Assembly (NCBI GenBank): GCA_964008075.1
Contig: CAXGAP010000037.1
Location: 1-10,515 of the forward strand
DNA: 10,515 bases
Source: UBA724 sp964008075
Lineage (GTDB): Bacteria; Bacteroidota; Bacteroidia; Flavobacteriales; Flavobacteriaceae
Direction: 5' to 3'
In this document: positions 1 to 8,020 of the stretch, piece after piece
How positions within the stretch are numbered: the first letter of the stretch is position 1
How the letters are laid out: each line of letters begins with the position of its first letter
Position numbers and translations under genes: made by a program
The notes under the pieces: generated by a model
Told to the model about the DNA's origin: nothing
The model's database searches: none
The model's input: only the letters and a program-made list of their open reading frames with translations

Positions 1-12
1 AGTTCATGGTAA
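1..12 (+). other. Possible last codons of an upstream plus-strand gene
   Basis: Reading from base 1 gives Ser-Ser-Trp followed by TAA at 10-12, and the hairpin terminator starts 11 bases later. That is the usual layout for a gene end. The other two plus-strand frames run through the terminator, so they are unlikely to be the end of a gene. Only three codons are visible, so neither the gene nor its existence can be confirmed. Confidence 0.2.
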
Positions 13-22
13 GATTTGGGGC

Positions 23-51
23 AAAAAAGGAGGAGTCTTTCCTCCTTTTTT
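23..51. terminator. Bidirectional intrinsic terminator between sod and the upstream region
   Basis: A perfect 12-bp inverted repeat (23-34 pairs with 40-51) encloses a 5-base loop. The GGAGGA/TCCTCC core is flanked by six A on the left and six T on the right. Transcripts from either direction would therefore end in a hairpin followed by a U-run. It lies 21 bases beyond the sod stop codon on the minus strand, so it is well placed to end the sod message. It could equally end a gene entering from the left. Confidence 0.85.
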
Positions 52-72
52 ATTTACATTTATAAGTGTTAC

Positions 73-678
73 TTACGCTACAGCCTGAAAATTTTCAGCG
101 ACCACTTTCCAGTCGATTACATTAAAAAAAGCATCTATATAATCTGGTCTTCGGTTTTGATAATTGAGATAATATGCGTGTTCCCAAACATCAAGACCAA
201 GTATGGGGGCTCCATCACCACCAACACCAGGCATAAGTGGATTGTCTTGATTGGGTGTAGAACAAACTTCTAAACCACCGCCTTTTTTTGCACACAACCA
301 AGCCCAACCTGACCCAAATTGTGTTGCCGCAGCAGCACTAAACGCTACTTTAAACTGGTCAAACGAACCAAACGAACGATCAATCGCTTCGGCCAAGACA
401 CCAGAAAGGGTGTTTGCGTCAGGACTCATCACCTGCCAAAACAAACAATGATTGTAAAAACCACCCCCATTGTTTCGAACAGCAGCATTGCTCATGTCTA
501 AATTGCAGAGAATCTCTTCAATTGAATGTTGATTAAGAGGGGTGTCTGCAATAGCAGCGTTCAACTTGGCAGTATAGCCAGCGTGATGTTTGGTGTGGTG
601 AATCTCCATTGTGCGGGCATCAATATGAGGCTCTAGGGAGCTATAAGAATAATGAAGTTTTGGTAATTCGAAAGACAT
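73..678 (-). CDS. sodA: Superoxide dismutase, Mn/Fe family, Mn-type active site
   Basis: This is a full-length 201-residue enzyme that converts superoxide to hydrogen peroxide and oxygen. It has no signal peptide, so it should be cytosolic. The N-terminal helical domain begins MSFELPKLHY and contains the EIHHTKHHAGY motif. The four metal ligands are visible: His27, His77 (in YNHCLFW), Asp163 and His167 (in DVWEHAYY). The active-site glutamine lies at Gln144 in the TPNQDNPL segment, while the N-terminal alternative position (around 73, GGGFYNH) is glycine. That pattern is typical of Mn-type rather than Fe-type enzymes, although cambialistic activity cannot be excluded. The gene is divergent from addA across 51 bp and ends at a strong terminator, so it is probably monocistronic. 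There is no Shine-Dalgarno sequence before the ATG; the leader is A-rich, as usual in Bacteroidota. The sodA symbol rests on the Gln position; some annotations would use sodB. Confidence 0.95.
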   Translation of the reverse strand: MSFELPKLHYSYSSLEPHIDARTMEIHHTKHHAGYTAKLNAAIADTPLNQHSIEEILCNLDMSNAAVRNNGGGFYNHCLFWQVMSPDANTLSGVLAEAIDRSFGSFDQFKVAFSAAAATQFGSGWAWLCAKKGGGLEVCSTPNQDNPLMPGVGGDGAPILGLDVWEHAYYLNYQNRRPDYIDAFFNVIDWKVVAENFQAVA

Positions 679-701
679 AATTTTTTATTTGTGATGAACA
701 A

Positions 702-709
702 CAAATTTA
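702..709 (-). promoter_or_regulatory. Candidate -7 element of the sod promoter (TAAATTTG)
   Basis: Read on the minus strand, 709 to 702 is TAAATTTG, a full match to the Bacteroidota sigma-factor element TAnnTTTG. It lies 23 bases before the sod ATG. No TTG -33 element is found at the usual 17-23 base spacing; the nearest TTG (724-722) is only 12 bases away. The call therefore rests on the -7 match and its position. The same short gap must also hold any promoter for addA, for which no good match is seen. Confidence 0.4.
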
Positions 710-729
710 TGTAATATTAAGCAATTGTC

Positions 730-3700
730 ATGAAGACCACACAAGCTTTAAAATTAAACTCACCCCCATCATTTATTATCTATGATGCATCGGCAGGATC
801 TGGAAAAACATATTCTCTTGTTCGTAGCTATTTGCAAGCAGCCCTTCACACAAATCGCCCAGAAAACTACCAGTCTATTTTGGCGATTACATTTACAAAC
901 AAGGCTGCTTATGAGCTGAAAACTCGTGTGCTGACACAGCTAAAAGAGTTTTCGTCAAAGAAAATTTTGCTTGAACCAACAGATATGTTTCAAGAAATTG
1001 TCAAACTATGTGGGGCTGATAAAGAAGACGTTCATCAACGCGCAGCTAAAGCACTTCACCATATTCTTCAAAACTACGGGAGTTTTTCGATCACCACAAT
1101 CGATAGTTTAACCCATCAAATTGTTAGGACTTTTGCAAGGGATTTAGGACTAAGCTCAACCTTTGAAGTTATATTGGAAACAGATTTGCTCCTAGAACAA
1201 GCTGTGGACTTATTGATTGAACAAACAGGTGAAAACAAACAACAGACTAAAATTTTGACAGATTTTGTTATACAAAAAGCCAGCGACAACAAATCGTGGG
1301 ATGTGAGCGTTGATTTAAACAATATAGCGCCTTTGGTTTATAATGAAAATCATTACAATCAATTGCGTCAAATGAATGATAAAAGCTGGAATGATTTTTT
1401 GACTCTTCAGAAAAAAATACAAATCCAAAAAACATCTTGTGTTGAAGCGATGAATAAAGGATCTGAGCAGCTGTACAAGAAAGTGATAAATTCGAGAATT
1501 GAGGAAGGGTCTTTTTCTTACAAGGAGCTTATCAAACAATTGCAAAAAGGTCAATCGATTAACCCGACATCTATTCCAAGCAAGCGATTATTGTCGTTGA
1601 ACGAAAACAATCAAATCTTAAAAAAATCAGCCAGCCAGTCAGAGCGGTCTGCTTTAGCCAGCATGCAAGGAGATGTTGACCAATGGATTGAAGTTGTTAC
1701 AATTCAACAGAAAACCCTAAACCTTCTTCGGCTGATCGACAAACAACGTGTGCCGTTTTCTACTCTTCATGCGATTTACAAAACAGCTCAAGACCTACAA
1801 AAAAATCAAGACAAAAGACTGCTGAGCAGCTTTAACCCCTTGTTGTTTGAGACGATTAGCGAACTCCCAACACCTTTTGTTTATGAACGATTGGGCATCA
1901 AATACAGGCAAATATTTATAGATGAATTTCAGGACACTTCCCATTTGCAATGGAAAAACCTTATTCCGCTATTAGATAACGCGATATCAAGCACAGACAG
2001 CTCGATTCTTCTTGTAGGAGACGCTAAGCAGTCGATTTATCGTTGGCGTGGTGGCTATCCTGAACAGTTTATTGATCTTACCAAAGGAGTAACGCCATTT
2101 CCAATTGATCCAGAAGTGATTAGACTCCCAAAAAACTATCGAAGCCAAGATACGATAGTCAAAACCAACAATACATTTTTCAAGGAATTGGCGGCTGAAT
2201 TGTCGTCACCAGACTATCAAAACCTATTTAAAAAGAGCGCTGACCAAGAGACCAACAACAACCCTGGAGGTGCAGTTACTTTTACTTTTGTTGAGGGAGA
2301 CACAACAGAAGAACGAGCGCCAAATTATTTGGAAGCCATACATCAACAGCTGATTGATTGTGAAAACAGAAAGTATAAGCGAAATGAAATTTGCATTCTC
2401 GTGCGAACACGCCAACAAGGAGTTTTGATAACAGAATATCTCGCACAACAAAAGATAGATGTGATTTCTGCAGAAACGTTACTGCTTTCTCAAAGTAAAA
2501 AAGTAAATGTATTGTTGAGCTGGCTTCAACTTCGTATCAATCAAAATAATGAGGAGGCGCGGAAAGTGATTTTGGATTATTTCCACCCAGACAATCAGGA
2601 CTCATTTGTTTGGGATCGTGAGGGGTTAAAAAAACCAACCCATCAGTTTATCAAACAAATCAATGGGAATCAACATGACTTTTCTTTTGAAAGATTCTTA
2701 CAAAAAGGTATCTATGAAGCTGTGGAATATACAATTGATGCTTTCGATATGGCAACAGCTTTATGCCCTTATATGTCAGGATTTTTAGAGGAGATAATAG
2801 AGTTTACAAGAAGTTCAGCGAAAGACGATAAAGGATTTTTGTCTCATTGGGAAATGATAAAAGACAAGCGATCGGTTCGTTTAACTTCTAAAAATAATGC
2901 AGTTGAAGTTATGACCATCCATAGAGCGAAGGGGTTGGAGTTTCCTGTAGTTATTTTTCCTTTTGCTGAGACAAAAATAATCAGCAGCAGACCTGCTATA
3001 CATTGGATAGATGTCCCACAGGATGAGTTTGCAGGCTTCTCTTTTCTTCTCGTTGCGCTCAACAAAGGCTTTTCAGAAACGAGCGACAGAAACCACACCA
3101 TTTATGAGTTATTTAAAGAAACCCAAGCACTCGACGCATTCAACACCTTATATGTGGCCATGACTCGTCCTGAGAACGAATTGCATATAATTAGTCATTC
3201 TCAACTCAACAACAGCAAGAGTTATGCAGATTTGTTCTGGGATTTTGTGAATAAAAATGATTTAGCAAAACAAAAGGAGAATCAATTTATAAGTGGAAAA
3301 CTCACAACAAGCCAAAGGGTTTCGGCAGAATCAAAACCCACAAAAGCAACAAGATGGATTACAAACGTAAGCGTTGCCACTACAATTCGTAAAAGCCAGC
3401 AATCAAAAAATAAAGATAACGCAGTTGATTTTGGTTATGTATTTCATGAAATCATGTCTAGAATTTATGTAAAAACAGATGTAGAGGATGCGATTCAACA
3501 CGCATATAGCCAAGGGGATATTAACATAGATCAGGTTGATGAGCTCACAAAACTCATTAATGAGTTGGTTAATCACAATGAACTAGAGCTTTTTTTTAAT
3601 TCAAAAGGCACTCAATATAACGAGAGAACACTCTTGGCTAAAGAAGGCATACCGTTACGTCCAGACTGTTTTGTTGTGCTACCCAACAAAGAGGCGGCCA

Positions 3701-3849
3701 TCTTAGATTACAAAACAGGAAAACCCAGACCAGCGCACGAGGATCAACTGAATAAATATGCGTCATTATTAGAGAAAATAGGCTACATCGTCAAGAAAAA
3801 AACAATTGTTTATATTGGCAAAACTATCTCTTTAAAACATATTTATTAA
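730..3849 (+). CDS. addA: AddA-type helicase-nuclease (UvrD/RecB-like)
   Basis: This 1039-residue protein is a complete superfamily 1 helicase fused to a RecB-type nuclease, acting in the cytoplasm on DNA double-strand ends. Visible helicase motifs are Walker A (SAGSGKT, 21-27), Ia (TFTNKAA, ~54-60), Ic (TTIDSLTHQ, 122-130), II (IDEFQD, 397-402), III (VGDAKQSIYRWRGG, 429-442), IV (NYRS, 469-472), V (TIHRAKGLEF, 729-738) and VI (YVAMTR, 808-813). The C-terminal PD-(D/E)XK nuclease has His906, Asp979, Asp993-Tyr-Lys995 (DYKTGKP) and Gln1006 in place, so it should be active. It is shorter than Bacillus AddA (about 1230 residues). The AddB partner is encoded 1.5 kb downstream, after the ompA-like gene. 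The ATG at 730 leaves 19 residues before the Walker A region, as expected, and no Shine-Dalgarno sequence is seen. RecB is an alternative name, but the pairing with an AddB-like nuclease favours AddA. Confidence 0.92.
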   Translation: MKTTQALKLNSPPSFIIYDASAGSGKTYSLVRSYLQAALHTNRPENYQSILAITFTNKAAYELKTRVLTQLKEFSSKKILLEPTDMFQEIVKLCGADKEDVHQRAAKALHHILQNYGSFSITTIDSLTHQIVRTFARDLGLSSTFEVILETDLLLEQAVDLLIEQTGENKQQTKILTDFVIQKASDNKSWDVSVDLNNIAPLVYNENHYNQLRQMNDKSWNDFLTLQKKIQIQKTSCVEAMNKGSEQLYKKVINSRIEEGSFSYKELIKQLQKGQSINPTSIPSKRLLSLNENNQILKKSASQSERSALASMQGDVDQWIEVVTIQQKTLNLLRLIDKQRVPFSTLHAIYKTAQDLQKNQDKRLLSSFNPLLFETISELPTPFVYERLGIKYRQIFIDEFQDTSHLQWKNLIPLLDNAISSTDSSILLVGDAKQSIYRWRGGYPEQFIDLTKGVTPFPIDPEVIRLPKNYRSQDTIVKTNNTFFKELAAELSSPDYQNLFKKSADQETNNNPGGAVTFTFVEGDTTEERAPNYLEAIHQQLIDCENRKYKRNEICILVRTRQQGVLITEYLAQQKIDVISAETLLLSQSKKVNVLLSWLQLRINQNNEEARKVILDYFHPDNQDSFVWDREGLKKPTHQFIKQINGNQHDFSFERFLQKGIYEAVEYTIDAFDMATALCPYMSGFLEEIIEFTRSSAKDDKGFLSHWEMIKDKRSVRLTSKNNAVEVMTIHRAKGLEFPVVIFPFAETKIISSRPAIHWIDVPQDEFAGFSFLLVALNKGFSETSDRNHTIYELFKETQALDAFNTLYVAMTRPENELHIISHSQLNNSKSYADLFWDFVNKNDLAKQKENQFISGKLTTSQRVSAESKPTKATRWITNVSVATTIRKSQQSKNKDNAVDFGYVFHEIMSRIYVKTDVEDAIQHAYSQGDINIDQVDELTKLINELVNHNELELFFNSKGTQYNERTLLAKEGIPLRPDCFVVLPNKEAAILDYKTGKPRPAHEDQLNKYASLLEKIGYIVKKKTIVYIGKTISLKHIY

Positions 3850-3873
3850 TTTTACTTTAACAAAATTTAAAAC

Positions 3874-5235
3874 ATGAAAATATTAACACTACTTATAGCG
3901 ATTGTGTCATGTCAAATATATAGCTTACAAGCCCAAACAGAAGTTAACCCATGGCAAATAACACTCGGAGCAAATGCAGTTGAGTTTTATGAAAGACAAG
4001 GCATTCAGTATCAGACCGGAAATGATGGCCTACAGTTTGACAACAAAATTAATTTCTCAAAATATTTATCCTATTTAGAATTATCACGTTATTTGGGAAA
4101 GGGGATTTCTTTTTACGTTGGCGGATCACTCAATCAAGTGGATAGAATTTCACTAAACCCCTCTGAAAATCCAGACCTATACTATAGTATTGACGGAGGA
4201 TTATCATTCTCATCCACCACATTTATTGACACTGGAAACCTACACCCCACGGTCATGTTTGGGGCTGGTTACACTAACATCAATGATTTTGACCATACAA
4301 CGGCCAATTTAGGTGTTGGATTAACGTATATGTTTGATCAAAGTTTTGGGCTTACCCTTAAAGCAAACCGTAAAGTGTTTTCAAAGGATGTCAATAAATT
4401 ATTTGACAAATCAAAGACAAGTGGAGACTATGTCAATCAGCTAATTTTTGGATTTAGTTATGCATTTGGTAATGGAGATAGAGATAGAGACGGAGTAAAA
4501 GATGATGTTGATGCTTGTGTCGATACTCCTGGTTTACCAGAGCTCAATGGTTGTCCAGACGACGATGGCGACGGCGTTCGAAACAATGAAGACAATTGCC
4601 CAGACGTCCCTGGTTTACCATCACTTGCAGGTTGTCCAGACATGGATGGGGATTCTGTTGCTGACAAAGACGATAAATGTCCAGAAGTTGCTGGCCTTGC
4701 AGCGTTAGAAGGTTGCCCAGACGCAGATGAAGACGGTGTTGCCGATAAAGATGACAACTGTCCAGAAGAATTTGGTCCTGTTGAAAACAATGGTTGTCCA
4801 TGGTCAGACCGTGATGGTGATGGTGTCCTTGACAAAGATGACAATTGCCCAGACGTTTCTGGTACAGCAACAAATGTAGGATGTCCAGAGTATCCACTTG
4901 AAGGCCTTGAAGAGTTATCAGTTCAGTTTGAATCGGATTCATTCGAAATTGATGCTGCCTTTGAAGAACAGCTTGCAGAAGCATTCCGCATTATTGATTC
5001 GAATAGTGATGCAACAATCATCATTGAAGGGCATGCAGATTCAACAGGAAATGATCAGATCAACATACCGCTTTCGGAGCTTAGAGCGAGTCAAGTATTG
5101 GACTACCTCATTAAAGCTGGAATTAACCCCGATCGTCTAAGCGTTGTAGGTTATGGATCATCACAACCGCTGGGTGATAATAAAACTTCAGAGGGGCGAG
5201 CGCAAAACCGACGGGTCGATTTTACAGTGGAATAA
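3874..5235 (+). CDS. OmpA-family outer-membrane protein with thrombospondin type 3 repeats
   Basis: This 453-residue protein is predicted to anchor the outer membrane to peptidoglycan. A signal peptide covers residues 1-20 (SLQA before Gln21). Residues 10-13 (IVSC) also fit a minimal lipobox, so a lipoprotein cannot be ruled out. Residues ~25-198 look like a small beta-barrel, with alternating aromatic strands ending FGFSYAF. Five calcium-binding-type Asp/Gly/Cys repeats fill ~200-339. The OmpA C-terminal domain (~348-453) carries the EGHADSTG segment, LSELRA and QNRRVDF. Asp389 and Arg404 are 15 residues apart, as in the diaminopimelate-binding pair of known OmpA domains. It starts 25 bases after addA and is followed by a strong terminator, so it closes that transcription unit. 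Its link to DNA repair is probably only positional. The ATG at 3874 is the only start that gives a signal peptide. Confidence 0.93.
   Translation: MKILTLLIAIVSCQIYSLQAQTEVNPWQITLGANAVEFYERQGIQYQTGNDGLQFDNKINFSKYLSYLELSRYLGKGISFYVGGSLNQVDRISLNPSENPDLYYSIDGGLSFSSTTFIDTGNLHPTVMFGAGYTNINDFDHTTANLGVGLTYMFDQSFGLTLKANRKVFSKDVNKLFDKSKTSGDYVNQLIFGFSYAFGNGDRDRDGVKDDVDACVDTPGLPELNGCPDDDGDGVRNNEDNCPDVPGLPSLAGCPDMDGDSVADKDDKCPEVAGLAALEGCPDADEDGVADKDDNCPEEFGPVENNGCPWSDRDGDGVLDKDDNCPDVSGTATNVGCPEYPLEGLEELSVQFESDSFEIDAAFEEQLAEAFRIIDSNSDATIIIEGHADSTGNDQINIPLSELRASQVLDYLIKAGINPDRLSVVGYGSSQPLGDNKTSEGRAQNRRVDFTVE
4471..4890 (+). repeat. Five tandem thrombospondin type 3 coding repeats, about 81 bp each
   Basis: Within the ompA-like gene, a unit of the form D-x-D-x-D-G-V-x-D-x-x-D-x-C-P ... 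G-C-P recurs five times. The first cysteines fall at residues 215, 242, 269, 296 and 325, and the second cysteines at 227, 254, 281, 308 and 337. The period is exactly 27 residues for the first four units; the fifth carries a two-residue insertion (Trp-Ser). In this family such units bind calcium and form a stiff spacer between barrel and peptidoglycan-binding domain. The DNA copies are diverged, but their shared G/A/C bias creates long meaningless open frames on the opposite strand. Confidence 0.9.
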
Positions 5236-5259
5236 AGAATAATTACAAAAAATTCAAAC

Positions 5260-5291
5260 AAAAAAACGCAGTGCACTCACTGCGTTTTTTT
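5260..5291. terminator. Strong intrinsic terminator after the ompA-like gene
   Basis: A 14-bp perfect stem (5260-5273 pairs with 5278-5291) with a CACT loop is built from the core CGCAGTG/CACTGCG, flanked by seven A and seven T. The T-run continues almost uninterrupted to 5297. It should stop transcription leaving the ompA-like gene 24 bases after its stop codon. It ends only 14 bases before the addB start codon, so it also decides how addB can be transcribed. Confidence 0.88.
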
Positions 5292-5305
5292 ATTTTTATG
5301 GCTCT

Positions 5306-8020
5306 ATGAACAATAGCTTTTTACACGAAGTTGTACGTTCGATTTCTACTCCCAACTGGGAAGAGACGTGTTTTATTGTGCCCAACAAACGATCAGCCCT
5401 TCACTTAACTCAAACCATTATATCACAGCTCGAGGAACCAACGATAGCTCCAGAAATTTTAGATATTGATTCATTTGTTCGCAGTCTCTCAAACATGGAA
5501 GCCCCCCCAAAAATCGAACTTCTCTTTACCCTTTATTATAGTTACTGTCAGCATGTTGATTCAAACGACAAAGACGACTTTGTCAGTTTTTTAGCTTGGG
5601 GAGAGACCTTGTTAGGGGATTTGGATGCAATTGACAGGAACCTTTTAGATCGCCAGGAGGTGTTTGGTTTGCTTGTGGGAATGCAAGAAGTAAAAGCATG
5701 GGGAGCAGATGAAAATGATCTTGTTCAGAAATATATCGGATTCTGGAAAAAACTGTCAAAAATTTACGGTTCTTTTTCTTCTGCTTTGTTGCAAAAAGGC
5801 CATGGCACTTCAGGGATGATTTGCCGCGAAGCGGTACGTAATTTAGAGGTGTTTCTTGTTGCACATCCAAAAAAAACCTTTATAATTTGTGGATTTAATG
5901 CACTGACAGAGAGCGAGTCGGCTTTATTTCAATCTATTTTGGCCCAAAACAGAGGCAAAATATATTGGGATGCAGACGAGTATTTTTTAAGCAACACCCA
6001 AGAATTATCGGGGTTGTATCTGAACAAATACAAGCAATGGCCTTACTATCAAAACCAACCATTTCTAGGCCTCCACAATTCATTTTTAAATGAAAAAGTT
6101 GTTGAAATCATAGAAACCTCGGGACGAATTGCGCAAGCAAAGCAGGTAGGGAGTATTCTCAAAGACATTTCATCATCAAACCCTCGATGGGAACGCGTTG
6201 CTGTTGTGTTACCCGACGAGCTGCTTCTTAACCCCATTTTACACGCCCTTCCACCAGAAGTGTCAAAGCTTAATATAACCATGGGAACACCACTTAAACA
6301 TCAATCTATTTCTATTGTGATTGAGGCATTGTTTGATATGCACATGACTCACACACCCAAAGGATTTTATTATAAAGCAGTGGAACAAATATTTTCACAC
6401 AAGCTAATTCGAACATATTGCAAAAAAGAGGGACTAAATGACCCAACAGCACTTGTTCAGGCGCTCATTCAAAAAAATCAGAGGTTTTTGAAAGTAAAAC
6501 AACTGCAGGAGGCAAAGCTTGCAAACGATTTCGGCTTTTTATTTTCATTGTGGCACAACCCAAAACAAGCAGTAGAATCGATATGCAAACTCCTTCACAT
6601 GTTGTTGACGATTCCCGACACAAACGATAGCCAGCAACTAGAGTCAATCCATTTATTTCTAACACTTTTCTATCAGTTAGATCATCAGTTGCGAACACAT
6701 TCGTTTATTACAAAAACCAGTGAATTGCGAGCCATTTATAATGCACAAATAGGGGCCCAAAAACTGCCATTTTCGGGCGAGCCACTTGAGGGATTGCAGA
6801 TTATGGGAATGCTTGAAACGCGTTTACTAGATTTTGATACTGTAATCCTCACACAAGCAAATGAAGGTATACTACCTGCAAAATCTATCGATGATTCGTG
6901 GATACCTTATGACATGAAAAAACAGTTTGGGCTTCCAACCAGAGATGAAAAGAACGCCATTTTTTCATACCATTTTTTTCGCTTGATGTATCGCGCCAAA
7001 AAAGTTTATATCCTATATGATGGACAAGTCGAAGGGCTTGGTGGAGGAGAGATGAGTCGCTTTGTGCGACAGTGGGCATTCCATGACCCTGAGAATCACA
7101 ACATTTCTTTTTACACCCAAAAGATAGCACTTAATGCCACGCCCAACACTTCAATCAGCATACCAAAAACAGAAAGCTTATTAAAGCGCTTGGAGAAGAT
7201 GGGAGAAAAGGGTTTGTCGGCGACATCACTATCAAACTATATTGCAGACCCAATCCGGTTTTATAACAATTCTGTTTTGCTTATTTCGGAGACAGAAGAA
7301 CTCGAAGAATCGATGACCTATCAATCTATCGGAACAGCAATTCATAATGCTTTAGAGGAGCTTTATAAGCCTTATGTTAGGAAACACCTAACAGTTGATG
7401 GTTTAGAAAAAATGCAAAAGGACCACAAGAAAGTTTTGATTAAGCATTTTGAAAACAAATTAGGGAGGGGCAGTCATAAAACAGGTAAAAATCTCTTGAT
7501 TTTCACAGCGTCTGCCCATAGCATTAAACGAGTGATAGAAGCAGACACAAAAGATATTGTTGGTGGGTCAACCATAGAGTTGTTGGGCTTGGAGGAGCAT
7601 CTAAAAATCACTCGTACTTATGCAGGAATTAAACACCCCATCTCCTTTCGCGGGGTGATCGATCGGATTGACCGAAAAGACGGTGTCTTGCGAATTTTGG
7701 ATTATAAAACAGGCAAAACAGAGCCAAAAGAACTTAGCCCTAAAGAGATTACAGACTGCTTGTCTGACGCAGCTTTCAGCAAGGCATTTCAGGTGATGTT
7801 TTACAGTATGCTATGGGCTGAAGACAACCAAAGTAACCCATTTAAGGCAGGGGTAATTTCTGTTAAAAACATGAGCAGAGGTGTGTTATATCTTAACTTA
7901 GGCACACCCACAAAACGCACTGATCTTGACACCACCGATTTGGATGTTTTTGAAAAAAATCTTGAACAGATGGTGACAGAAATCTATCACCCAGAGATTC
8001 CTTTTAAGAAAGCAGACTAG
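5306..8020 (+). CDS. addB: AddB-like PD-(D/E)XK nuclease, partner of AddA
   Basis: This 904-residue protein is the probable second subunit of the AddAB double-strand-end processing enzyme. The N-terminal part is a degenerate helicase. It opens with FIVPNKRSALHL (23-34) and includes FIICGFNAL (~192-200), VAVVLPDE (~308-315) and GMLETR (501-506), but has no Walker A, so ATP-driven movement is left to AddA. The C-terminal nuclease shows His680 (TAIHNALEELY), Asp786 (GVIDRID), Asp799-Tyr-Lys801 (ILDYKTGKT) and Gln829 (AFQVMFY), a complete catalytic set. The iron-sulphur cysteines of Bacillus AddB are absent: Asp648 stands where the family has the Cys of Cys-Pro, and the C-terminus has no cysteine. 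It is shorter than Bacillus AddB (about 1166). The ATG at 5306 is the only start after an in-frame stop at 5240. The stop overlaps the convergent gene by 4 bp. Confidence 0.85.
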   Translation: MNNSFLHEVVRSISTPNWEETCFIVPNKRSALHLTQTIISQLEEPTIAPEILDIDSFVRSLSNMEAPPKIELLFTLYYSYCQHVDSNDKDDFVSFLAWGETLLGDLDAIDRNLLDRQEVFGLLVGMQEVKAWGADENDLVQKYIGFWKKLSKIYGSFSSALLQKGHGTSGMICREAVRNLEVFLVAHPKKTFIICGFNALTESESALFQSILAQNRGKIYWDADEYFLSNTQELSGLYLNKYKQWPYYQNQPFLGLHNSFLNEKVVEIIETSGRIAQAKQVGSILKDISSSNPRWERVAVVLPDELLLNPILHALPPEVSKLNITMGTPLKHQSISIVIEALFDMHMTHTPKGFYYKAVEQIFSHKLIRTYCKKEGLNDPTALVQALIQKNQRFLKVKQLQEAKLANDFGFLFSLWHNPKQAVESICKLLHMLLTIPDTNDSQQLESIHLFLTLFYQLDHQLRTHSFITKTSELRAIYNAQIGAQKLPFSGEPLEGLQIMGMLETRLLDFDTVILTQANEGILPAKSIDDSWIPYDMKKQFGLPTRDEKNAIFSYHFFRLMYRAKKVYILYDGQVEGLGGGEMSRFVRQWAFHDPENHNISFYTQKIALNATPNTSISIPKTESLLKRLEKMGEKGLSATSLSNYIADPIRFYNNSVLLISETEELEESMTYQSIGTAIHNALEELYKPYVRKHLTVDGLEKMQKDHKKVLIKHFENKLGRGSHKTGKNLLIFTASAHSIKRVIEADTKDIVGGSTIELLGLEEHLKITRTYAGIKHPISFRGVIDRIDRKDGVLRILDYKTGKTEPKELSPKEITDCLSDAAFSKAFQVMFYSMLWAEDNQSNPFKAGVISVKNMSRGVLYLNLGTPTKRTDLDTTDLDVFEKNLEQMVTEIYHPEIPFKKAD

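Noticed and set aside
3850..3873. Search for a separate promoter of the ompA-like gene in the 24-bp gap after addA
   Set aside because: TTTACTTTAAC is present but does not fit TAnnTTTG, and no spaced TTG is found. A promoter inside the addA end is possible but not supported.
4458..4984. Two long minus-strand open frames (128 and 146 codons) opposite the ompA-like gene
   Set aside because: They are by-products of the Asp/Gly/Cys repeat codons on the plus strand; their translations are low-complexity Ser/Pro/Gln or Leu/His/Gln strings without start context.
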